A DNA stretch of 64,000 bases from Achromobacter xylosoxidans (GTDB lineage Bacteria > Pseudomonadota > Gammaproteobacteria > Burkholderiales > Burkholderiaceae_B), in the NCBI RefSeq assembly GCF_001457475.1, contig NZ_LN831029.1:310001-374000 (forward strand), in the 5' to 3' direction. The notes under the pieces were generated by a model. The model worked only from the letters and a program-made list of their open reading frames with translations. It did no database searches and was not told the DNA's origin. The stretch's first letter is position 1; the number at the start of each line of letters is the position of its first letter. Of the stretch, positions 25,534-35,963 are shown in pieces. The position numbers and the translations under genes are program-made.

Positions 25534-26550
25534 ATGGCATACCGTGTCCAGATCCTCGAGACCGGGCAGGCTTTCATGGTCGCGCCGGATGAATCCGTAT
25601 TGCAGGCGGCCGAGCGCGTCTCGGTGCGGCTGCCGCACGAATGTACCTTCGGAGGCTGCGGCACCTGCCGTATCAAGCTGGCCGAAGGGGTGGTCGACTA
25701 CGAAGAATTCCCCATGGCGCTGACGCCGGAAGAGGCGGCCCAGGGCTATGCGCTGGCCTGCCAGGCGCGGCCGCGCAGCGATCTGTGCATCAGCGTCGCC
25801 AACCCGCGCCAATTCGCCGAGCCGCGGCGCCTGGACGCCACCGTGCACCGCATCGCCGCGCTGTGCGACGACGTCATCCACCTGACGCTGGCGCTGCCGC
25901 CGGACACGCCGCTGGACTACGCGCCGGGCCAGTACATGAACGTGGTGTTGCCCGACGGCGCCACCCGCAGCTTCTCGATGGCCTCGGCGCCCGCCGGCAA
26001 CCTGGTGGATTTCCACGTGCGCCGCATTCCGGGCGGCCGCTACACCGACCAGTGGCTGGGACAGGCGCGGCCGGGCGCGGCGCTGGAGATCGAGGCGCCG
26101 CTGGGCGTGTTCGGCTATCACGAGGAAGATTGGCGGCCGATGATCATGATGGCCACGGGCACCGGCATTGCGCCGATCAAGGCGATCCTGGAATCGCTGC
26201 TGGACAATGACGACTGCCCGCCGGTGACGCTCTACTGGGGCATGCGAACCGAGGCCGACCTGTATCTGCGCGAGCAGATCGAAGGCTGGGCTGGCCGGCT
26301 GTACGAGTTCAATTTCGTGCCGGTGCTGTCGCGCGCGGGCGCCGATTGGCGGGGCCGGCGCGGCCATGTGCAACAGGCTGTGCTGGCGGACCACGGCGAC
26401 CTGTCCGAACACGCCTTCTACCTGTGCGGCGCGCCGGCGATGGTCAGCGAGGCGACCACGCTGCTGGCGGGGCGTGGCGCCAGCCTCGATCACGTCTACG
26501 CCGACAGCTTCACCTTCCAGCACGCGCCGGCCACGGCGGCGATGCCGTAG
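25534..26550 (+). CDS. ferredoxin-NAD(P)H reductase with fused 2Fe-2S domain
   Basis: 338 aa in three domains: N-terminal 2Fe-2S ferredoxin (about 1-95; C37-x4-C42-x2-C45 and C75), FAD domain (about 100-200; RSFSMAS flavin motif), and NAD(P) domain (about 205-330; MATGTGIAPIKAI and the terminal FYLCGAPAMV). This is the layout of the electron-transfer component of ring-hydroxylating and diiron monooxygenases. No Rieske oxygenase alpha subunit or bacterial multicomponent monooxygenase hydroxylase is present in the cluster, so the best partner here is the heme-oxygenase-like diiron protein via the ferredoxins. It follows the GlcG gene after 11 bp. Confidence 0.92.
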   Translation: MAYRVQILETGQAFMVAPDESVLQAAERVSVRLPHECTFGGCGTCRIKLAEGVVDYEEFPMALTPEEAAQGYALACQARPRSDLCISVANPRQFAEPRRLDATVHRIAALCDDVIHLTLALPPDTPLDYAPGQYMNVVLPDGATRSFSMASAPAGNLVDFHVRRIPGGRYTDQWLGQARPGAALEIEAPLGVFGYHEEDWRPMIMMATGTGIAPIKAILESLLDNDDCPPVTLYWGMRTEADLYLREQIEGWAGRLYEFNFVPVLSRAGADWRGRRGHVQQAVLADHGDLSEHAFYLCGAPAMVSEATTLLAGRGASLDHVYADSFTFQHAPATAAMP

Positions 26551-26571
26551 GGCGGGCTGGCGCGGCGATCC

Positions 26572-27009
26572 CTAGCGGAACACCAACACCGGCAGCCTGG
26601 TGCGCGCCAGCACGCGCTGGGTCTCGCTGCCGAGCAGGAAGCCCGTCATGCCGTGGCGGCCGTGCGACCCCATCACGATCAGGTCGCAGCCGCGTTGCTG
26701 CGCCGTGTCGACGATGGCTTCGTGCGGGTGGTCGTTGACCACCACGGCCGTCTCGCACGGCACCAACGCGTGGCGCGCCTCGGTCTCCAGGCCTTCCAGG
26801 TAGCCGGTGGCGTTCTTGCGCGCCTGGTCGGTGTGCTGGGGTTGGTGGGCGCCCAGCATTTCCGCCTGGTAGACCGTCAGGTGGTCTTCCGGGATGGCGC
26901 GCAGCAGGGTGATGGCGGCGTTCATTTCCTTGGCGAAAACGAGCGCCTTTTTGAAGGCCGATTCGGACAGCAGGGAGCCGTCCACGGCGATGAGCAGATG
27001 CCTGTACAT
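26572..27009 (-). CDS. universal stress protein (UspA family)
   Basis: 145 aa, a single Usp domain. The first strand HLLIAVDGS and the ATP-binding loop GSHGRHGMTGFLLGSETQRVL (G-x2-G-x9-G-S/T) are intact, so it is probably an ATP-binding member. The start has a strong AAAGGAGA. It is convergent with the reductase gene, with only 21 bp between, and lies 119 bp downstream of the ABC operon on its own strand. It may be expressed from its own promoter. Confidence 0.92.
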   Translation of the reverse strand: MYRHLLIAVDGSLLSESAFKKALVFAKEMNAAITLLRAIPEDHLTVYQAEMLGAHQPQHTDQARKNATGYLEGLETEARHALVPCETAVVVNDHPHEAIVDTAQQRGCDLIVMGSHGRHGMTGFLLGSETQRVLARTRLPVLVFR

Positions 27010-27128
27010 GTTGCGTCTCCTTTGAGAAAAGGAACGTCCAGCAAGGGCGAATCCAGTATAGGCCCGCCCCTGCCCGCAATCCAGTACCGCGTTCGGATGA
27101 CTGTCTGGCGCCGCCCGCGCCCGCCCTG

Positions 27129-28834
<1,706 letters not shown>

Positions 28835-28838
<4 letters not shown>

Positions 28839-29719
28839 GGGGAGGCAGTCGGTAGCGGGGCGGCGGGCGCCACGGCGGCGCGCCGCCGCAGCTTGGGATT
28901 GAGCGCGTCGTTGACGGCGTCGCTCAACAGGTTCAGGGCCAGCACGGCCGCCATGATGGTCAGGCCCGGCAGGGCGGTCATGTACCAGGCGGTGCGCAGC
29001 GCCTCGCGCCCGGCCCCGACCATGCTGCCCCAGCTGACCACGTTGGGGTCGCCCAGGTCGAGGAACGACAGGCCGGCTTCGGACAGAATGGCGTTGGCCA
29101 CCAGAACGGCGGTGGTCACGATGATGGGCGGCAGGGCGTTGGGCAGGATTTCGCGGAACATGATGCGGGCGTGGCCGGCACCCAGCGCCTGCGCGGCGCG
29201 CACGAATTCGCGTTGGCGCAGGGTGATGAACTCGCCGCGGGTCAGGCGCGCGATGCCGGTCCAGGAGGTCACGCCCAGCGCGAAGATGATGGTCGACAGC
29301 GACGGCCCCAGGATCGCCACCAGCACGATCGCCAGCAGGAAAGACGGCACCGTCTGGAACAGTTCGGTCAGGCGCATCAGCACCGCGTCCACGCGCGGCC
29401 CGGCGTAGCCGGCAATGGCGCCCACCAGCAGCCCGAGCGCCAGCGCGATGGCGGCGGAGGCGCCGCCCACCAGCAGCGAGACTCGGGCGCCGTGGAACAG
29501 GCCGGCCAGGATGTCGCGGCCCATCAGGTCGGTGCCGGCCGGAAATTCCGCGTCGGTGCCGGGCCAGGTGAAGGGCGCGCCGACCATTTCCAGCGGGTCG
29601 CCCGGATACAGCCAGCCGGCCGTGGCGGCGGCGGCCACCAGCAACACCAGCACAGCCGCGCCGATGGCGGCGGAAGGCGCCCGCAACAGGCGCGCCAGAA
29701 ACTTCAAGGCGTGCTTCAT
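28835..29719 (-). CDS. ABC importer permease, DppC type
   Basis: 294 aa with six predicted membrane helices. The soluble loop before the core helices carries GTDLMGRDILAGLFHGARVSLLVG, typical of DppC/OppC permeases, and the coupling helix is EFVRAAQALGAGHARIMFREILPNALPP. It pairs with the upstream DppB-type permease. Start fixed by the ATGA overlap with that gene; the long open frame further upstream belongs to a shadow reading of the partner gene. Confidence 0.95.
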
Positions 29720-30693
29720 GCTTTCCTCACGCGCGGGTCGAGCAGGCCATAGCAGGCATCCACGGCGATGTTCATCACCGCCACCAGCGCCGCGCTCATC
29801 AGCAGGATGCCCAGCAGCAGGTTGACGTCGCGGCTGGCGATGGCCTCGAACGACAGTTGCCCCAGGCCGGGCCAGGCGAACACGGTCTCGACCACGATGC
29901 TGCCGCCCAGCAGCGCGCTGCTCTGCAGGCCGAGCATGGTGACCACCGGCAGGATGGCGTTGCGCAGCGCGTGGCGCCAGACCACCCGGCCCTCCCTGTT
30001 GCCGCGGGCGCGGGCGGTGCGGATGTAGTCTTCCTGCAGCGTCTCGATCATGGACGCGCGCGACAGCCGCGCGTAGATGGCGACGTAATAGATCGCCACC
30101 GTGGCCACCGGCAGCACCAGGTGCCGCGCGTAGTCCAGCCACAGCGCGCCGCCGGTATGGGCGGCGCCGACGTCGCGGATGCCGCCGACCGGCAGCCAGT
30201 CCAGGTGCACGCCAAAGCCGACGATCAGCATCAACGCCGTCCAGAACATCGGCGCCGAATAACCCGCCGTGGCCAGGCCGGACAGCAGCGTGTCCAGCAG
30301 CCCGTGCGGCCGCCGCGCCGCCAGCACGCCCAGCAGCACGCCCAATGCCACCGACAAGGCCAGGCCGGTGCCGATCAGCGCCAGGGTGGCCGGCAGGCGG
30401 CCGAAGATCAGGTCGGCCACCGGTTCGCCATAGCGGAACGAATAGCCCAGGTCCAGTGAAGCCAGGCTCTTGAGGTAATAGCCGAGCTGCGCCAGCAGGC
30501 CCCGGTCCAGGCCGTAGGCCTGGCGCAGCTCGGCCACGTGGGCGGGAGTGATGCCGCTGTTCTCGGCGGCGATCACGTCCACCAGGTCGCCCGGCACCAG
30601 CTTGAGCAGGAAGAAATTGGCGACCCCCGTGGCGGCCACCACGAACAGGATCTGCAGCAGGTAGCGGACGGGACGGGGCAGGCGCGCAAGCAT
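29716..30693 (-). CDS. ABC importer permease, DppB type
   Basis: 325 aa with six membrane helices. It begins with YLLQILFVVAATGVANFFLLKLVPGD, the usual DppB/OppB first helix, and contains the coupling region DYIRTARARGNREGRVVWRHALRNAILPVVT. It starts 12 bp after the binding-protein gene and overlaps the DppC-type gene by four bases. It forms half of the translocation pore of the peptide/nickel/opine-type importer. Confidence 0.95.
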   Translation of the reverse strand: MLARLPRPVRYLLQILFVVAATGVANFFLLKLVPGDLVDVIAAENSGITPAHVAELRQAYGLDRGLLAQLGYYLKSLASLDLGYSFRYGEPVADLIFGRLPATLALIGTGLALSVALGVLLGVLAARRPHGLLDTLLSGLATAGYSAPMFWTALMLIVGFGVHLDWLPVGGIRDVGAAHTGGALWLDYARHLVLPVATVAIYYVAIYARLSRASMIETLQEDYIRTARARGNREGRVVWRHALRNAILPVVTMLGLQSSALLGGSIVVETVFAWPGLGQLSFEAIASRDVNLLLGILLMSAALVAVMNIAVDACYGLLDPRVRKA

Positions 30694-30705
30694 ATCGCCG
30701 GCCCC

Positions 30706-32394
30706 TCAGGCCTTGCCGAGCCAGACGTGGGCGAAGTTGTTGCGCGAGTGCGACGACGCGTCGGTCACGTTGCGCAACTGCTTGTCCCACACGCCGAACC
30801 AGCGGAACTCGAACAGGCCGATCAGCGGCAGGTCGCGCTGCGCCAGCCGCTGCAGCTCGTTGTACTGCTCGATGCGTTTTTGCGGATCGGTCTCGACCTG
30901 GGCCGCCTCGATGACGCGGTCCATTTCAGGATTGTTGTAGCCGGACACGTTGTACCAGGGCGTGCCACGCGCTTCCGCCTTGCTCCAGTAGCGCGTCTCC
31001 ACGCCCAGCTGCGGGTCGATCAGCACCGTGCCCCACGAACTGATGAGCTGGAAGTTGTAGTCGGTGAAGACGTTGCGCGTCCAGGTGGCCAGGTCCAGGC
31101 CGCGCAGCGTCACGTCGATGCCGATCTTGCGCAGCGCCTGCCGCACGAACTCGCCGGTGCGGCGGTAGTCGTCGCCGAACGGAATGTAGTCGTGCGTCAG
31201 CGCGAAGCGCCAGCCGCCGGCGCCGCGCGGGTAGCCGGCCTCGTCCAGCAGTTTCTCGGCCAGCGCCGGGTCGTAGGGATACTGCTGCACGTTGGGGTTG
31301 TGATAGGGCTTGACCAGCGACGGCACCGGGCTGACGAAGGGCTCGGCATAGCCGTTCCACACGGTCTTGACCAGCGCCTGCTTGTTGACGGCGTGCGCAA
31401 TGGCCTGGCGCACCTTGAGGTTCGACAGGATCGGGTCGCGCAGGTTGGTTTCCAGCCATAGCCAGGCCGCGAAGCCGTTGTAGCCGGCGGTGTCCACCGC
31501 CAGCTTGGGCAGTTTTGCGAGCCGGGTGGCGTCGGTGAAGGCGACCGGATTGCGCTCGCCATACGAGACCGCGCCCGTCTCCAGCGCGGTGGCGCGACCG
31601 GAGACGTCGGGCACGATCTTCCAGACGATGCGGTCCAGGAACGGGCGCTCGGGCTGCCAGTAGTGCTCATTGCGTTCGAGCACGATGTAGTTGCCGCGGT
31701 TCCATTCCTTGAAGACGAACGGCCCGGTGCCCACCGGTTTGTTGTTGTACGGATTGTTCTGGATGTCGGTGCCTTCGAACAGGTGGCGCGGCAGGATCGG
31801 CGCGCCCAGCGAGTCGATGGCGTTCAGCGCCACTGGCGTGGGCTGCGACAGGTGCAGCACCACGGTGTGGTCGTCGGGCGTTTCGATCCGCTGCAGGTAC
31901 TGGAACACGCGGCGCGCGCTGGGCGCGTGCTTGAGCCAGACCTCTTCGGCCGACCATTTCACGTCGGCGGCGGTGAAGGGCTTGCCGTCGTGCCATAGCA
32001 CGCCCTGGCGCAGCTTGAAGGTGAGGGCCTTGCCGTCTTCCGACACGCTCCAGCTTTCCGCCAGGACCGGCCGCGGCTTCAGGTCGGGGCCGTATTCCAC
32101 CAGGCCGTCGAAGATCTTGCTCGCGACCGCGCCGGTAGGGGTGGAGGAGTTCAGGTAGAAAGCCAGCGTGGGCGGCTCGGGGTGCACCACCGCGTTCAGC
32201 ACGCCGCCCTTGACCGCGCCGTCCAGCGTGTTCGGCAGGCTCTGCGTGTCGGCATGGGCGGGCGCCATGATCACGTTGGGAAAGAGGGCGCCGACGCCCA
32301 TCAGCGCGCCGGCGCCCATCAGCCAGCGGCGCAGGGGGTTGACGGTATCCTGCGGCGCGTCGTTCTCGTGCGCCGGGGGCAAGGGCTGGGTCAT
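30706..32394 (-). CDS. periplasmic substrate-binding protein of the oligopeptide-type importer
   Basis: 562 aa of the extracellular solute-binding family 5. The N-terminus has a twin-arginine-like motif (LRRWLMGAGALMG, about 22-34) rather than a lipobox, suggesting a soluble, possibly Tat-exported receptor. Family features include the SWSVSEDGKALTFKLRQGVLWHDGKPFTAADV segment and NRGNYIVLERNEHYW. The ligand is not evident. Its operon begins with a ferritin-like oxygenase candidate and diverges from sulfur-scavenging flavoproteins, so a sulfur-containing compound (thioether, thiol peptide or glutathione-like) is a reasonable guess. Confidence 0.92.
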   Translation of the reverse strand: MTQPLPPAHENDAPQDTVNPLRRWLMGAGALMGVGALFPNVIMAPAHADTQSLPNTLDGAVKGGVLNAVVHPEPPTLAFYLNSSTPTGAVASKIFDGLVEYGPDLKPRPVLAESWSVSEDGKALTFKLRQGVLWHDGKPFTAADVKWSAEEVWLKHAPSARRVFQYLQRIETPDDHTVVLHLSQPTPVALNAIDSLGAPILPRHLFEGTDIQNNPYNNKPVGTGPFVFKEWNRGNYIVLERNEHYWQPERPFLDRIVWKIVPDVSGRATALETGAVSYGERNPVAFTDATRLAKLPKLAVDTAGYNGFAAWLWLETNLRDPILSNLKVRQAIAHAVNKQALVKTVWNGYAEPFVSPVPSLVKPYHNPNVQQYPYDPALAEKLLDEAGYPRGAGGWRFALTHDYIPFGDDYRRTGEFVRQALRKIGIDVTLRGLDLATWTRNVFTDYNFQLISSWGTVLIDPQLGVETRYWSKAEARGTPWYNVSGYNNPEMDRVIEAAQVETDPQKRIEQYNELQRLAQRDLPLIGLFEFRWFGVWDKQLRNVTDASSHSRNNFAHVWLGKA

Positions 32395-32428
32395 GCGGAT
32401 TCCTTCGGTCGTAAGGGGAGCGGCCGCG

Positions 32429-33256
32429 TCAGGCGGCCAGGCTGGTCAGGGAAGGCAGGTCGTCGGGCGCCACGCGCAGCAGGGTGGCGAGCAGTTCGCG
32501 CCGCCAGGCGTCGTACAGCGCCACGTGGTTGCGCGTGTCCAGGCCGGTGGCGCGCAGGTTCAGTTGCCAGGAGTCGCGCAGGTAGGGGCCGAGCAGACGC
32601 TGCACGTCCTCGTCGGCCTGGATCAGGCCCTGGGTCCACTCGTGGCGCTCGCTTTCGTCGGCGCCGGCCAGCTTGCGCAGCCACCATTGCGTGATGCGGA
32701 TGCGGTGGGCTTCCTCGTCGGGCAGGATGCGGTTCTCGCCGAACTCGCGGTGGCCGAAGTCCAGCACCTTCGCGGTGCGGCGATTCACGAACAGCCGCGC
32801 CAGGATGTAGTGCTCGTAGTGGAACTGCCAGGCCAGGAAGTTCTGCCAGTTGCGCAGGGCGAAGCCGCCGACCAGGTCCCAGGCGTCGCGCACGCCCTGC
32901 TCGACCTCGGGCCTGGCATCGCGCTCCAGCAGCAGGCTGGCGCGCGCCAGCGAGAATTCGGCGTGGGCCGCGTCATCGCCCAGTTGGCGCGCCAGCGCGA
33001 ACTGGAAATCGGTGTCGTCGCGGAACAGGCCGGCGATGGCATGTGCCGCCACCTGGGTGATGAACAGATCGTGCACGGTGTTCCAGATCGCGTATTCGCC
33101 GGCCGCCTGGCGCTCGGCGGCGGCGGCCAGGTCGCGAGGCGGATCGAGGCGCGCGGCGGGAATGTGCGGCGCGACCGCAAGGCGGATGTCGTCGAACAGG
33201 CGCGTTTCCAGCGCGCCGTCGTAATCCAGGGCAATGGGCAGATCCAGTACGGGCAT
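32429..33256 (-). CDS. ferritin-like diiron protein, first gene of the ABC operon
   Basis: 275 aa, almost entirely helical, no signal peptide. I do not recognise a named family, but it has the ferritin-like pair of metal motifs: E54 (GEYAIW), D95-x2-H98 (GDDAAHAEF), E148 (HYEHYIL) and E181-x2-H184 (DEEAHRIRI). This is the order expected for a four-helix-bundle diiron (or Mn/Fe) oxidase with one Glu replaced by Asp. It starts 34 bp upstream of the binding-protein gene, so it leads the five-gene ABC operon. Start taken at the ATG at 33256; a GTG at 33277 is an alternative, and neither has a strong ribosome binding site. It could be an oxygenase acting on the imported compound. Confidence 0.75.
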   Translation of the reverse strand: MPVLDLPIALDYDGALETRLFDDIRLAVAPHIPAARLDPPRDLAAAAERQAAGEYAIWNTVHDLFITQVAAHAIAGLFRDDTDFQFALARQLGDDAAHAEFSLARASLLLERDARPEVEQGVRDAWDLVGGFALRNWQNFLAWQFHYEHYILARLFVNRRTAKVLDFGHREFGENRILPDEEAHRIRITQWWLRKLAGADESERHEWTQGLIQADEDVQRLLGPYLRDSWQLNLRATGLDTRNHVALYDAWRRELLATLLRVAPDDLPSLTSLAA

Positions 33257-33483
33257 GAAGGCGGCGCGGGTAGTCACGGAAAAGCTCGACTCTAAGCAAG
33301 CGCCAAAGCGCGCCGCAAACACTCTTTCGTGATTTGGATATGCCGGCGCCGGGGCTGCTAACAGTAGGGACGAAGGGGGGGCGGCGCATATACCGATTCC
33401 AAATATCCGCATGAGAAATCCGTCCTTCCAAGCGGCGTGGCGGGCCGATAGGCTGCTTCTTTCCCAACTGTCCGCACCCACCC
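33257..33483. promoter_or_regulatory. divergent promoter region of the two sulfur-related operons
   Basis: 227 bp between the ferritin-like gene (minus) and the first SfnB-type gene (plus). It must hold both promoters. Two facing copies of a TTTGGA-containing sequence are present (ATTTGGATAT near 33335 and its approximate inverse near 33395). No sigma-54 -24/-12 pair of the kind used by SfnR-activated genes was found by eye. Confidence 0.4.
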
Positions 33484-34725
33484 ATGCCGCAAGCCGCGAG
33501 TTCCTCCCTCCCGATCGATGACGACGAGGCTCCGCGCGTGGTGCCCGCCGCCCGCATCCGCAGCGACGGCGAGGCTATCGAAGCCGCGCAGGCGCTGGCG
33601 GCGGATTTCGCCCAGGGCGCGGCGCACCGCGACCAGACGCGCAGCCTGCCGTGGCGCGAGATCGAGCGCTACTCGGCCAGCGGGCTGGGCGGCATCACGG
33701 TGCCGCGCGAGTACGGCGGCGCCCAGGTATCCCATGTGACACTGGCGGACGTGTTCCGCATCCTCAGCGCGGCCGACCCGTCGCTGGGCCAGATCCCGCA
33801 GAACCACTTCGGTTCGCTCAACCTGCTGCGGCAGGTCGGCACTCCGGCGCAGAAGCGGCGCTACTACGAGGGCGTGCTGGCCGGCCGCAGGCTGGGCAAC
33901 GCCGGGCCCGAGCGCCACACCCGCCATGCGCGTGACGTGCAGGCGCGGCTGGTGGCCGATGGCGACGGCTATCGCTTGTCAGGCCGCAAGTTCTATTCCA
34001 CCGGCGCGCTGTACGCGCACTGGATCCCGACCAAGGCGCTGGATACCGAGGACCGGCTGGTGACGGTGCTGCTGGAACGCGGCGCCGCCGGCCTGACGGT
34101 GGTGGACGACTGGTCCAGCTTCGGCCAGCGCACCACCGCCAGCGGCACCGTGCTGTTGGACAACGTGCGGGTCGAGGCGGACAGTGTGTTGCCGGCCTGG
34201 AAACTGCAGGAGACTCCCGCCTTGCAGGGGCCGTTCGCGCAACTGATGCAGGCCGCCATCGACGCCGGCATTGCCGAGGCGGCCCTGAACGACACCGTGA
34301 AATTCCTGCGCGAGCGTGCCCGTCCCTGGGCCGAGGCCGGCGTCGAACGCGCCACGCAGGACCCCTATGTGATCGGCGACGTCGGCCGGCTGTTCATCGA
34401 CCTGCACGCGGCGCAGGCGGTGCTGGCCGAGGCCGCGGCGCACCTGGATGAAGCCACGCCGCGCGCGCTCGGTGCCGACGACGTCGCCGCCGCCTCGATC
34501 GCGGTGGCGCGGGCCAAGGCGCTGACCACCGAGATCGCGCTGGCGGCCAGCGAAACGCTGTTCGAGCTGTCCGGCGCCCGTGCGTCGTTGGCGGAGTTCA
34601 ACCTGGACCGCCATTGGCGCAACGCCCGCACGCATACCCTGCACGATCCGGTGCGCTGGAAGTACCACGCGGTCGGCGACTATCTGCTGAACGGCCGCCG
34701 TCCCAACCGTCATTCCTGGATCTGA
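33484..34725 (+). CDS. SfnB-type acyl-CoA-dehydrogenase-fold flavoprotein, copy 1
   Basis: 413 aa with the acyl-CoA dehydrogenase fold of the SfnB/DszC group used in sulfur acquisition. Family marks include ERYSASGLGGITVPREYGGA in the N-terminal helical domain, GRKFYSTGALYAHWIPTKAL in the beta domain and the C-terminal NLDRHWRNARTHTLHDPVRWKYHAVGDYLL followed by a short tail ending HSWI. These enzymes are reduced-flavin-dependent and are linked to use of sulfones or other organosulfur compounds under sulfate limitation. It diverges from the ferritin-like gene and is followed after three bases by a paralogue. Confidence 0.9.
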   Translation: MPQAASSSLPIDDDEAPRVVPAARIRSDGEAIEAAQALAADFAQGAAHRDQTRSLPWREIERYSASGLGGITVPREYGGAQVSHVTLADVFRILSAADPSLGQIPQNHFGSLNLLRQVGTPAQKRRYYEGVLAGRRLGNAGPERHTRHARDVQARLVADGDGYRLSGRKFYSTGALYAHWIPTKALDTEDRLVTVLLERGAAGLTVVDDWSSFGQRTTASGTVLLDNVRVEADSVLPAWKLQETPALQGPFAQLMQAAIDAGIAEAALNDTVKFLRERARPWAEAGVERATQDPYVIGDVGRLFIDLHAAQAVLAEAAAHLDEATPRALGADDVAAASIAVARAKALTTEIALAASETLFELSGARASLAEFNLDRHWRNARTHTLHDPVRWKYHAVGDYLLNGRRPNRHSWI

Positions 34726-34728
34726 GCG

Positions 34729-35943
34729 ATGACCGACACAGCCATTTCCACTCTGGCGCCGCGACGCGCCGCCATCATCGGCAGCGACGGCGAGGCAATC
34801 GCGGTGGCGCGCGAGCTAGCCGCCGACTTCGCCCGCGAAGCCGCGCAGCGCGACCGCGAGCGCCGCCTGCCGCTGCCGGAGCTGGAGCGCTATTCGCAAT
34901 CGGGTCTGTGGGGCATCACCGTGCCGCGCGAGCACGGCGGCGCCGGCGTGTCGCGCGTGACGCTGGCCGAAGTGACGGCCATCATCTCCGGCGCCGACGG
35001 CTCGCTCGGGCAGATCCCGCAGAACCATTACTACGCGCTGGAAGTGCTGCGGGTGAACGGCAACGCCGGCCAGCAGCGCCGCTTCTACGCCCGCGCCCTG
35101 GCCGGCGAACGCTTTGGCAACGCGCTGGCCGAAATCGGCACGCGCACGGCGGCCGAACGCCGCACCCGCCTGTCGGCCGACGGCGGCGGCTGGCGCATCA
35201 ACGGCAGCAAGTTCTATTGCACCGGCGCGCTCTATGCGCAATGGATTCCCACCGCGACCGTGGGCGAGGACGGCCTGCAGCGGCTGGCCTTCGTGCGCCG
35301 CGACAGCCCCGGCGTGGAGGTGATCGACGACTGGTCGGGGTTCGGCCAGCGCGTGACCGGCAGCGGCACCGTGCTGTTCCAGGACGTGGCCGTGCCGGCC
35401 GAGGACGTGATGGTGCTGGTCGACCCTTCCGCGCCGCCCAACACCATCAAGCCGCTGGCGCAGATCATCCACGCCGCCATCGACCTGGGCATCGGCCAGG
35501 CCGCGCTGGCGGACGCGCTGGATTTCGTGCGCAACCGCTCGCGGCCGTGGATCGACGCCGGCGTCGAGCGCGCCGCCGATGATCCCTTGACCATCAGCGA
35601 GTTCGGCCGCTTGTCGATCCGCCTGGACGCGGCCCGCGCGCTGGTGGCGCGCGCCGGCCGCATCCTCGACGCCGCCACCGCCGACCCGCAACCTCACCTG
35701 GTGGCCGCCGCCGCCATCGCCGTGGCCGAGGCCCGCGCCCTGACCACCGAATCGGCGCTGGCCGCCAGCACCAAGCTGTTCGAACTGGCCGGCACGCAAG
35801 CCACGCTCGATCAGCTGAACCTGGACCGCCACTGGCGCAATGCGCGCACCCATACGCTGCACGATCCGGTGCGCTGGAAGCGCCACGCGGTCGGCAACTA
35901 CTACCTGAACGACGCCGCGCCCGGCCGCGTCGGCACCACCTGA
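34729..35943 (+). CDS. SfnB-type flavoprotein, copy 2
   Basis: 404 aa, clearly paralogous to the preceding gene: both share the YSxSGLxGITVPREYGGA/EHGGA segment, DxSLGQIPQNH, DDWSxFGQR and the NLDRHWRNARTHTLHDPVRWK end. The two have diverged considerably, so this is an old tandem duplication and the copies may act on different substrates or as a heteromer. The ATG lies three bases after the first copy's stop. A flavin reductase (ssuE) and an FMN monooxygenase are encoded downstream. Confidence 0.9.
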   Translation: MTDTAISTLAPRRAAIIGSDGEAIAVARELAADFAREAAQRDRERRLPLPELERYSQSGLWGITVPREHGGAGVSRVTLAEVTAIISGADGSLGQIPQNHYYALEVLRVNGNAGQQRRFYARALAGERFGNALAEIGTRTAAERRTRLSADGGGWRINGSKFYCTGALYAQWIPTATVGEDGLQRLAFVRRDSPGVEVIDDWSGFGQRVTGSGTVLFQDVAVPAEDVMVLVDPSAPPNTIKPLAQIIHAAIDLGIGQAALADALDFVRNRSRPWIDAGVERAADDPLTISEFGRLSIRLDAARALVARAGRILDAATADPQPHLVAAAAIAVAEARALTTESALAASTKLFELAGTQATLDQLNLDRHWRNARTHTLHDPVRWKRHAVGNYYLNDAAPGRVGTT

Positions 35944-35963
35944 TTCCCTCGGAACGGCACGCC

